From Bacteroidota bacterium (GTDB lineage Bacteria; Bacteroidota; Bacteroidia; Bacteroidales; Porphyromonadaceae), in contig JAEWZH010000003.1 in NCBI GenBank assembly GCA_023395395.1, positions 1 to 64,000 of the forward strand: a stretch of 64,000 nt of DNA, read 5' to 3'. The translations under genes were made by a program, and so were the position numbers. Of the stretch, positions 50,537 through 57,740 are shown piece after piece (positions within the stretch are counted from its first letter, which is position 1; each line of letters starts with the position of its first letter). The notes under the pieces were generated by a model. The model saw nothing but the letters and a program-made list of their open reading frames with translations. It had not been told where the DNA came from and searched no databases.

Positions 50537-51949
50537 TTAGTCCACAAATGCGTGTCGATAACCCTCTACTAGGTTCCAGTAGCCACGAGTAAAGTCAGGA
50601 ACCTCAACTGGAGCAGAGCTATTTTCAATGGACAGCTTAGAGAGAGGCGCCAAAGAACTCCATTCAGCCATGTCGTATACATCCATGTCGAGTGGAAGAC
50701 CATTAATCATACAGTAAATCATACGATAGTCCATGATAAAATCCATACCGCCATGACCACCCACGGTTTTAGCCATTTCTTCTAGTTCCACATGAATACG
50801 ATGCTTGTACTGCTCAAACAGCTTATTCTGCACATCCGTTGGAAGCCAAGAGTGTGCGCTTAGATTTTCGTGATCAGGGGTGACGCCCTCGTCCACAGAC
50901 TCCGCCTTAAGTGCAAGAAGAGGGACAGGATACTTAGAAGCATAGCCCTTAGTTCCTGCTACGTTGTACTGACGACTGTATGGACGTGGCGTAGCCACAT
51001 CGTGATGAATCTCGATGGTCTTACCCTTCTCCGTACGGATTAGAGTGAGTGTATGCTGACCATTTTGGAAATCAGTCACCTCTTCATTCCGATTTTTCTT
51101 TAGCCATTCAGGGATGCTTACTGGGTCAGCATCCATAGAGACTAGATAATTCATTTTGTCTCCGCGGTGCAAGTTCATCACTTGTGCAGCAGGTCCCATG
51201 CCATGGGTCGCATAGACATCGCCGCGTACTTGCTTATTAAATTCCATACGCCAGTCAGCCTCATAGTAATCCCAGAAGTCCTCTAGCTGGTGAATGTAAC
51301 CACCCTCTGCATAAACGATTTCACCGAGTAGACCCTTCTGCGCCATATTCAATACTGTGAGCTCATAGAAATCATACACGCAGTTCTCTAGCATCATACA
51401 ATGCTTCTGAGTACGTTCAGCAGTATCGATAAGAGCCCAAATATCCTCCATTGTGTGTGCAGCAGGTACTTCAATTGCCACATGCTTTCCCTGCTCCATT
51501 GCATAGAGCGCCATAGGTACATGGGTACGCCAATCTGTCACGATATAAACCAAGTCGAGGTCCTCGCGCTCTACCAGCTGCTTCCAAGCATCTTCGCTGC
51601 CGTAATATTCAGCGGCTTTGGGTTTACCATTTTTCTCAAGGATGCTATTTGATTTCTCCACCCTGTCCTGATGAATATCACAGAGAGCTACCACTTCAGC
51701 TCCTGGAATAAAGCAAAAACGCTCCACAGCACCAGGTCCACGCATACCAAGCCCGATCACCCCGATACGCACCTTGTCCATCTTAGGAGCAGCAAAGTTC
51801 ACCAGGTGACCTTGACCCTCAGGGCGAACAGGCACCTCTGTGGTAATTATCTTAGAGGCCACCTCTCCATTTTCCTGCTTAGCAGCGGTGCTGCAGCTAC
51901 TCAAAGCCAATACCAGCACCGACATCAAGAGCACGATTTTTTTCATCAT
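50537..51949 (-). CDS. Gfo/Idh/MocA-type oxidoreductase lipoprotein, GH109-like (alpha-N-acetylgalactosaminidase candidate)
   Basis: 470 residues. Signal peptide with lipobox LALSSC (cysteine near residue 19). The dinucleotide-binding fold starts KVRIGVIGLGMRGPGAVERFC (in pieces, about 59-78) with ALCDIHQDR; the GKHVAIEVPAAHTMEDIWALI block and GDVYATHGMGPAAQVMNL resemble NAD-dependent GH109 glycosidases, which remove GalNAc by a redox mechanism. An exported lipoprotein form with a GxRG motif fits GH109 better than a cytosolic dehydrogenase. It follows the sulfatase by 34 bases, supporting a role in host-glycan breakdown. Substrate not proven. Confidence 0.83.
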   Translation of the reverse strand: MMKKIVLLMSVLVLALSSCSTAAKQENGEVASKIITTEVPVRPEGQGHLVNFAAPKMDKVRIGVIGLGMRGPGAVERFCFIPGAEVVALCDIHQDRVEKSNSILEKNGKPKAAEYYGSEDAWKQLVEREDLDLVYIVTDWRTHVPMALYAMEQGKHVAIEVPAAHTMEDIWALIDTAERTQKHCMMLENCVYDFYELTVLNMAQKGLLGEIVYAEGGYIHQLEDFWDYYEADWRMEFNKQVRGDVYATHGMGPAAQVMNLHRGDKMNYLVSMDADPVSIPEWLKKNRNEEVTDFQNGQHTLTLIRTEKGKTIEIHHDVATPRPYSRQYNVAGTKGYASKYPVPLLALKAESVDEGVTPDHENLSAHSWLPTDVQNKLFEQYKHRIHVELEEMAKTVGGHGGMDFIMDYRMIYCMINGLPLDMDVYDMAEWSSLAPLSKLSIENSSAPVEVPDFTRGYWNLVEGYRHAFVD

Positions 51950-51983
51950 AATTCGTCAATTTTTGTTTGTTATAAATAGTACA

Positions 51984-53582
51984 TTATTGCATCAATCGCT
52001 CAGTATTAAGTCGTAGCGCAGTAGTATCCCCGTACTCTTCTTGTAGTCCAATCAATTGCGCCATCAATTCTGACTTGATTCTGGCATATTCGGGGTTGTC
52101 GTACTCATTAACTAATTCATTAGGATCCTTCTCTAAGTCATAGAGTTCCCAGAAGTCCCTATCATGGTAGAAATGAATCAGTTTATACCTATCTGTCCTC
52201 ACTCCATAGTGTCGCATTGCCATGTGCTCGGCAGGATACTCGTAAAAATGGTAATAAATTGCTTCCCTATTCTCTAACTCCTTTTCACCCTTTAATAGTG
52301 GCAAGAGCGAACGTCCATGCATATCGCTCGGCACATCCACGCCGGTAAAATCTAGGATTGTGGGTCCTAAATCTATATTCTGTACTAGTTCCTCAATAGC
52401 ACCTCTAGTCTCCAATCCCTTTGGTAAGTGCATGATTAGAGGTGTCCGAAAACTCTCTTCATACATAAATCGCTTGTCAAACCAACCATGCTCACCCATA
52501 TAGAAGCCTTGATCCGAAGTGTAGATAACCAAAGTATTCTCCAGCAGGTCATTCTCCTTCAAGTAATCCATAATCCTCCCAATCCCTTCATCCATGGCGT
52601 GCAACACTTTGGCATAGTCTCGCATATAGCGCTGATAGTGCCACTCTGCACGCTCCTTATCGCTCATCTCCCGACTGAAGTATTCCCGAGATAAGGGCGC
52701 ATAAAAGGCATCATAAATAGCTCTCCGTTCAGGATCCAATCGTCCAATCATCCATTGATAACTGCGTGCCAATGCTGATGTGTACTGGTCAGAGACCATC
52801 TTCACATCATAGCTGGGATCCATGTGATCAAGTATCCTCATCTCCGCGCGTCCTGCCGCTGGTCTCCCCGCATAAGTATCGGAAAATGTCTCAGGCAGAG
52901 CAAATATCTGATCCTCATACAGCCCCAAATCTTCTATTCGAGGCAACCAATTGCGATGGCAAGCCTTGTGCTGTATCATCAAGAAAAATGGTTTCTCAGG
53001 ATTCCGCTGTCCTTTGAGCCAATCAAGGCTCTTGTTTGTAATTATATCCGTACAGTACCCCTCAAAGCGTACCGTGTCATTTTGCATATTGATAAAGTTC
53101 GGATTGTAGTAATCCCCTTGCCCTGGAAGTATCTCCCAGTAGTCAAAGCCCGTTGGCAACGTATGCAAGTGCCACTTACCTATGATTGCTGTTTCATAGC
53201 CTGCCTGCTGCAATAGCTTTGGAAACGTTTGCTGGCGCCCGTCAAAACTACTTCGCTCATTACTTGTAAATCCATTGGCGTGACTATGCTTGCCAGTCAA
53301 GAGGCAAGCACGACTGGGACCAGAAATACTATTAGCAACAAAACTATTATCAAATCGCACTCCTCCCTCAGCAATCCTATCCATATTAGGGGTCTGTACA
53401 AATCTCTGATCATAGGCACTGAGCATCTGTTGGGTATGGTCGTCTGCTTCAATAATCAAGATGTTGTACCGCATAGGTAAGCTACCATCTTTCTTGGCGC
53501 TCCCACACGAATAGAGCAACATTGGCGTTACGAGCATCACGCCATTCCTAAAAGCTTTACTACTTACCTTCATCGTATTCAC
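51984..53582 (-). CDS. S-type sulfatase lipoprotein
   Basis: 532 residues of the arylsulfatase superfamily. A lipobox LLYSC (cysteine near residue 26) predicts surface or periplasmic anchoring. The formylglycine motif reads SGPSRACLLTGKHS (about 91-104), with serine in place of cysteine at the modified position, so an anaerobic sulfatase-maturating radical SAM enzyme is needed; none is in this window. Other signatures: EADDHTQQM near the N-terminus (metal), GKWHLH (about 137-142) and TSDQGFYMGEHGW (about 345-357). Probably removes sulfate from sugars of mucin or glycosaminoglycans. Operon with the GH109-like gene. Confidence 0.92.
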   Translation of the reverse strand: MNTMKVSSKAFRNGVMLVTPMLLYSCGSAKKDGSLPMRYNILIIEADDHTQQMLSAYDQRFVQTPNMDRIAEGGVRFDNSFVANSISGPSRACLLTGKHSHANGFTSNERSSFDGRQQTFPKLLQQAGYETAIIGKWHLHTLPTGFDYWEILPGQGDYYNPNFINMQNDTVRFEGYCTDIITNKSLDWLKGQRNPEKPFFLMIQHKACHRNWLPRIEDLGLYEDQIFALPETFSDTYAGRPAAGRAEMRILDHMDPSYDVKMVSDQYTSALARSYQWMIGRLDPERRAIYDAFYAPLSREYFSREMSDKERAEWHYQRYMRDYAKVLHAMDEGIGRIMDYLKENDLLENTLVIYTSDQGFYMGEHGWFDKRFMYEESFRTPLIMHLPKGLETRGAIEELVQNIDLGPTILDFTGVDVPSDMHGRSLLPLLKGEKELENREAIYYHFYEYPAEHMAMRHYGVRTDRYKLIHFYHDRDFWELYDLEKDPNELVNEYDNPEYARIKSELMAQLIGLQEEYGDTTALRLNTERLMQ

Positions 53583-53613
53583 CCTAAAAGACTATGGTTT
53601 ATCTCTAAAACTG

Positions 53614-53629
53614 TATCTTTGCAAATATA
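53614..53629. promoter_or_regulatory. Back-to-back -7 boxes of a divergent promoter pair
   Basis: Plus strand TATCTTTG (53614-53621) is directly abutted by minus-strand TATATTTG (53629-53622). The plus box would serve the nucleoside kinase (ATG 53671), the minus box the sulfatase (ATG 53582). The combined core is nearly palindromic around TTTGCAAA. Confidence 0.6.
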
Positions 53630-53670
53630 GCAATAATATTTAGATAATAAAAAATTTGAGTAATGGCTTT

Positions 53671-55350
53671 ATGAAGGAAATAAATATTAGACTAGAGGGT
53701 ACTGAACAAGAGTACCTTTACCCTATTGGTATCACTCCCTACGAAATTTTTCGAGAGCACATCGGGACACTCAAAGGAAGCCCTAAAGGACTACCTATGC
53801 TAGCGCTGGTCAATAATAAACCTACTCCTCTCTCCCATCCCCTACACAGACCTTGTCAGATTTCCTTCATGGGCTATGAGACAACCAACGGTCGTCGCAC
53901 CTATACCAGTACGATTGCCCTTATCTTGTATAAAGCAGCAGCCGATCTAGGATTTCCACCAGTGATTATCGAACACTCACTTTCCAATGGCTATTATGGG
54001 ATTATCGGCAATCGTGATACGACTCTTACCACGGAGATGATCGAGCAACTTTCGGAGCGCATGCGCCAAATTATTGCTGCCGATCTCCCTATTGACACCA
54101 TCTATATAAGGAGTAGCGAAGCAATCGATTACTTCCAACATCAGGGGCGCCACACCACTGCCGACCTTCTCACGCACAATGGACAGCATTATGTACGATT
54201 AGTAGAACTAGACGGCTACCGAGATTACTCTTTCGAACCTCCACTCCCCTCCACTGGTATGGTCTGGGATTTCGGACTTGACAAGCAACGTGATGGATTT
54301 CTCCTCCGTATGCCCAATCATCTAGATCCCGACAAGCTCTATAAGAAGATACGCCAGCCCAAGCAATTTGGAGTATTTAAGGATCACCTCGCGCTCCTCA
54401 AACTCATTGGCGTGGAGGATGTATCTCCACTCAACCAGGCAATACGAGAGGGGCGTGCCAATCAAATCGTCACACTTTCAGAGGCTCTTCAGGAAAAAGA
54501 GATTGCCTCCATCGCCTCAGAGATTGCTTCACGATATGATCAGGGGCTACGTGTGGTGCTCCTATCTGGACCATCCTCGTCCGGCAAGACCACGAGTTCC
54601 AAACGCCTATCTACGCAATTAATTGCCAATCTCATCTGGCCCTACGCTATCTCTATTGATGACTACTATATCAATCGGGTCGATACACCACTGGATGAAT
54701 ACGGCAATTACGACTACGAGAGCCTATACGCCATTGACCTGCCTCAACTACGGCACGATATTCAACAATTAATGGCTGGGGAAGAAGTACATATTCCGAC
54801 CTATAACTTTGTCAAAGGCGAACGAGAATACCGTGAGGGCAAACAGATGAAACTCGAAAACCACGGCATACTCATCATGGAAGGGATCCACGCTCTCAAT
54901 CCTGAACTCCTACAAGGAATTCCAGACGAAGCTATCTACCGTATATACGTCTCAGCTCTTTCTCCACTCTCTATCGACAGCCACAATTGGGTTTCCACAA
55001 GTGATAATCGCCTGATTCGTCGCATGGTACGAGACATGAAATTCCGTGGCACATCTGCTGAAGAGACCATTCTCCGCTGGTCCGAAGTACGGAGAGGAGA
55101 GGAAAAATGGATTTTTCCCTATCAAGAAAATGCAGATGTCATGTTTAATAGCGGGATGCTCTACGAGCTACCTGCACTCAAGAACCAAGCTATGGATGCG
55201 CTAAGGGAAGTAAAGGAAACTAGTCCTGCCTATCCTACAGCAAGCCGATTGATAGAATTTCTTGACTTATTCGAATCCCTCCCATTCGAGGCTACTCCAC
55301 TCAATTCCCTCCTCCGAGAGTTTTTAGGCGGGAGCGCTTTCGACTATTAA
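53671..55350 (+). CDS. Nucleoside kinase (TGS-like and tRNA_SAD-like N-terminus fused to a uridine-kinase domain)
   Basis: 559 residues from ATG at 53671 (a TTG at 53656 would add five). The N-terminal 60 residues look like a TGS/ubiquitin-like domain (TEQEYLYPIGITPYEIF), then a region like the second additional domain of threonyl-tRNA synthetase (EHSLSNGYYGIIG; HTTADLL). The C-terminal half is a P-loop kinase: VVLLSGPSSSGKTTSSKRL (about 291-309), ISIDDYYINR, MEGIHALN and SDNRLIRRMVRD, as in uridine kinases. Such fusions are common in Bacteroidota and Firmicutes; the nucleoside substrate is unknown. Transcribed divergently from the sulfatase. Confidence 0.88.
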   Translation: MKEINIRLEGTEQEYLYPIGITPYEIFREHIGTLKGSPKGLPMLALVNNKPTPLSHPLHRPCQISFMGYETTNGRRTYTSTIALILYKAAADLGFPPVIIEHSLSNGYYGIIGNRDTTLTTEMIEQLSERMRQIIAADLPIDTIYIRSSEAIDYFQHQGRHTTADLLTHNGQHYVRLVELDGYRDYSFEPPLPSTGMVWDFGLDKQRDGFLLRMPNHLDPDKLYKKIRQPKQFGVFKDHLALLKLIGVEDVSPLNQAIREGRANQIVTLSEALQEKEIASIASEIASRYDQGLRVVLLSGPSSSGKTTSSKRLSTQLIANLIWPYAISIDDYYINRVDTPLDEYGNYDYESLYAIDLPQLRHDIQQLMAGEEVHIPTYNFVKGEREYREGKQMKLENHGILIMEGIHALNPELLQGIPDEAIYRIYVSALSPLSIDSHNWVSTSDNRLIRRMVRDMKFRGTSAEETILRWSEVRRGEEKWIFPYQENADVMFNSGMLYELPALKNQAMDALREVKETSPAYPTASRLIEFLDLFESLPFEATPLNSLLREFLGGSAFDY

Positions 55351-55434
55351 ATCCAAGACTACATACAGCGGATGTCAAAGCTAAGCTCGCTGAAGTCTCT
55401 TTTAACGAAGAGGAGTAAAACACCTTCCAACAGT

Positions 55435-55490
55435 AAGCACCGCCCTGCAGCCTGCCATAAAGAATGGAGACTGTAGGGCGGTGCTTTAGT
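55435..55490 (+). terminator. Terminator of the nucleoside kinase gene
   Basis: 16-bp stem AAGCACCGCCCTGCAG (one G-U pair) with a 20-base loop, followed by TAGTTTTAA. The bases 55351-55434 hold no gene that I can support. Confidence 0.8.
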
Positions 55491-55511
55491 TTTAATGATT
55501 TATCTTGTAAT

Positions 55512-56747
55512 CTAGCGACCGAGGAGCCTGTCTACGTCAGCTTCGGAAGCATCATTGGGAGCGGGGGTAAGTCCTTGTAGACGACAAAGAAGCGGGTAGA
55601 TAGTGATATTGGGGACTGCTCCGACTTCCTTTCCCTTGGCAAAGGATTTTCCTACGGCAAAGAAGATGCCCTGCATCTCGGGCAACTGATTATCAAATCC
55701 GTGACCTGCTTTTTTCTCGAGTCTCGGTTCATCTCTAAAGAAGATACTAGCCCCGAGCTCTGGCATCACGACTATATCGCCCAATCTCCCTCCCTTATTG
55801 TAATGAAAGCGCTCAGGCACTTCGGAAGTTCGATAAGCAGTAATGTAGGGGATTGTTTTTAATACCTCCAACGCTACATCTACATACTCAGGGCTCTTGG
55901 CATAGAGCAATGTTGGCGCCCCTTCAACTACAAAAGAGAAGCTATCACGTGGGAGATAATCCATGAGATTGACCACCTTATCGGGGTCTAAGTCAGCCAT
56001 ACCGTGGTCAGAAACGACGATAAAGTCCACCAGGTTGGCAATGGGGAGCTTTCCTAATTCACTTCGGAAATAGCCAATCACACTATCCACGTGTGCAATC
56101 ATATCGAGTGTCTCTTGACTCTGAGTCCCGTGATGATGAGCGGCAGCATCAGGCTCTTGCAGGTACCAAGTGATAAGGCGGGGGCGCTCTTCTTCTGGTT
56201 TTCTCAACCAAGCTAGCACCGAATCGGCTCGTGCTACAAAGGAATCATTTCCATCAAATACCTTCCAATAGCTAGGATGCATCCCTTGAATAGCAGTTTC
56301 CGAACCGACCCAATAGTACGATCCTGCCTTTATGCCCTGCTTCTCAGCCGTATTCCATATTGGTTCGCCCCAGTAGAAGTCAGGATTATGGACTCTTTCT
56401 ATATCGCCTAGCTTGTAATAATCTTGTAAGTCCTCATCCCAAAAACTATTATTAACCAACCCATGATTTTGCGGATGCAATCCGGTAGCCATGCTATAAT
56501 GATTTGGGAAGGTATTACTAGGATACATCGGGGTGAGGATTGCCCGTACGCCCTCGGTTGCCATAGCATTCAGAGCTGGGGTGTGGGCACGACCAAAGTA
56601 TTCGGCGCGAAAACCATCTATAGAGACAATCACAGTGTACCGTCCCTGTAATTTCGTTTCTTCAGGAGTCCATAGCCGGAAGACGACAAAGAGGGCTGCC
56701 AACACCACCACAAAGGATAGTAGGGGAGAAAGTTTTCTCAAATTCAT
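55512..56747 (-). CDS. Alkaline-phosphatase-superfamily nucleotide pyrophosphatase/phosphodiesterase
   Basis: 411 residues from MNLRKLSPLL; a longer frame to 56837 would cross its own promoter and overlap ruvC, so it is rejected. An N-terminal signal anchor (LLSFVVVLAALFVVFRLW) exports it. Type I phosphodiesterase motifs: VIVSIDGFRAEYF (metal aspartate about residue 42), YPSNTFPNHYSMATGLHPQNHGL with the catalytic threonine near 82, DAAAHHHGT, VVSDHGMADL and KKAGHGFDNQ for the second metal set. The architecture matches eukaryotic ENPP-type enzymes and their bacterial relatives; it would hydrolyse nucleotide or phosphodiester substrates in the periplasm. Confidence 0.92.
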   Translation of the reverse strand: MNLRKLSPLLSFVVVLAALFVVFRLWTPEETKLQGRYTVIVSIDGFRAEYFGRAHTPALNAMATEGVRAILTPMYPSNTFPNHYSMATGLHPQNHGLVNNSFWDEDLQDYYKLGDIERVHNPDFYWGEPIWNTAEKQGIKAGSYYWVGSETAIQGMHPSYWKVFDGNDSFVARADSVLAWLRKPEEERPRLITWYLQEPDAAAHHHGTQSQETLDMIAHVDSVIGYFRSELGKLPIANLVDFIVVSDHGMADLDPDKVVNLMDYLPRDSFSFVVEGAPTLLYAKSPEYVDVALEVLKTIPYITAYRTSEVPERFHYNKGGRLGDIVVMPELGASIFFRDEPRLEKKAGHGFDNQLPEMQGIFFAVGKSFAKGKEVGAVPNITIYPLLCRLQGLTPAPNDASEADVDRLLGR

Positions 56748-56780
56748 AACGTTTGTATCAATCCTTATTGTACATATAGG

Positions 56781-56788
56781 CAAAGGTA
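56781..56788 (-). promoter_or_regulatory. -7 box of the phosphodiesterase gene
   Basis: Minus-strand TACCTTTG, 33 bases before the ATG at 56747; supports that start over the longer frame. Confidence 0.55.
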
Positions 56789-56812
56789 CCATAATATTCT
56801 CGGATTTATAGG

Positions 56813-56820
56813 TAACTTTG
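56813..56820 (+). promoter_or_regulatory. -7 box of ruvC, abutting the start codon
   Basis: TAACTTTG fits TAnnTTTG and ends five bases before the ruvC ATG, so a transcript from it would have almost no 5' leader. Confidence 0.5.
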
Positions 56821-56825
56821 TCTCC

Positions 56826-57383
56826 ATGACAGAGCAAGTAATCATAGGCATAGACCCTGGAACGATTGTGATGGGATACGGCATTCTCTCCATAGAGAGC
56901 GATAAGCCGACACTGGAAGCAATGGGGCTACTCCGTCTGGATAGATACCAATCGCACTACGTGCGATTGCAAAAAATACAGGAGGCGGTAGAGGCTCTAA
57001 TCGAGCGCTATGCACCGACCAACATGGCCCTAGAGTCGCCCTTTATGGGTAAAAATATCCAAACCACCCTCAAGCTAGGGCGTGCCCAAGGTGTAGCTAT
57101 GGTAGCAGCTATGAGGGCAAATATCTCGGTCACTGAATATGCCCCATCAACCATCAAAAGGATGATTACCGGTCGAGGCAATGCAAGCAAAGGGCAGGTA
57201 GCTACCGTGCTGCAATATATGCTAAAGATTCCCGACACCGCGATGATGGAGAAAAACGATGCCACGGATGCAGTCGCTGTAGCTCTGACCCATCACCTGT
57301 ATAGTCTGCACCCTCAAGGAAGCAAGAAAGGGGGATCTTGGCAAGACTTTATCCGTAATCATCCCGACAAGGTGGTAAAATAA
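56826..57383 (+). CDS. ruvC: Holliday junction resolvase RuvC
   Basis: 185-residue dimeric endonuclease that cuts four-way DNA junctions with RuvAB. The RNase H-like fold opens with VIIGIDPGTIVMGYGIL (first catalytic Asp near residue 9), has ALESPFMGKNIQTTLKLGRAQGV (Glu about 69), and ends with MMEKNDATDAVAVALTHH (Asp residues about 142-145). Length is typical (173-190). Transcribed divergently from the phosphodiesterase gene; the tRNA-Lys gene follows. Confidence 0.96.
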   Translation: MTEQVIIGIDPGTIVMGYGILSIESDKPTLEAMGLLRLDRYQSHYVRLQKIQEAVEALIERYAPTNMALESPFMGKNIQTTLKLGRAQGVAMVAAMRANISVTEYAPSTIKRMITGRGNASKGQVATVLQYMLKIPDTAMMEKNDATDAVAVALTHHLYSLHPQGSKKGGSWQDFIRNHPDKVVK

Positions 57384-57394
57384 TTACTCAATTA

Positions 57395-57426
57395 TTTGGT
57401 CAAATTGAAATATTGTATTACCTTTG
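57395..57426 (+). promoter_or_regulatory. Promoter of tRNA-Lys
   Basis: TTTG (57395-57398) and TACCTTTG (57419-57426) separated by 20 bases; a consensus Bacteroidota promoter 39 bases before the tRNA. Confidence 0.8.
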
Positions 57427-57465
57427 CACTCGCTAACGAAAACTAAATATGCGCTAGTGGCAAAT

Positions 57466-57538
57466 GACTTGGTAGCTCAGTTGGTAGAGCAATTGACTCT
57501 TAATCAATGGGTCGAGGGTTCGAGCCCCTCCCAGGTCA
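57466..57538 (+). tRNA. tRNA-Lys (CTT)
   Basis: Acceptor GACTTGG pairs with CCAGGTC (one G-U pair), then TA and the D arm GCTCAGTTGGTAGAGC, anticodon stem ATTGA/TCAAT with loop CTCTTAA (anticodon CTT), T arm with GGTTCGAGCC, discriminator A. CCA not encoded. Confidence 0.93.
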
Positions 57539-57541
57539 CGG

Positions 57542-57580
57542 AAAAGGAGATAGATGATTACCGTCTATCTCCTTTTTTTA
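57542..57580 (+). terminator. Terminator of tRNA-Lys
   Basis: 13-bp stem AAAAGGAGATAGA with a nine-base loop, followed by a run of T (CCTTTTTTTA). Confidence 0.9.
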
Positions 57581-57676
57581 TTACACATCCTTTAAACGTC
57601 CTTCTCACCAATATTAGGTAGTTGATTACTTGCACTTTACCCACTATTGGGGATGGCGTGGTACACTAAGGACTGG

Positions 57677-57684
57677 TACCTTTG
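57677..57684 (+). promoter_or_regulatory. -7 box of the TonB-dependent receptor gene
   Basis: TACCTTTG, 56 bases before the ATG at 57741; the -33 region (TTGGGG around 57647) is only a partial match. Confidence 0.55.
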
Positions 57685-57740
57685 CTCCTGATTTAGTAAG
57701 ACAAAAATCATCACATATTACATAGTTAAAGATAGCATTT

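Noticed and set aside
55351..55434. Short open stretch after the nucleoside kinase (reads ADVKAKLAEVSFNEEE before a stop)
   Set aside because: Looks protein-like but is too short, has no start codon in frame and no recognised homology; may be chance or a tiny remnant.
56748..56837. Longer N-terminus of the phosphodiesterase (start at 56837)
   Set aside because: It would overlap ruvC and include its own TACCTTTG box; the downstream ATG gives a proper signal anchor.
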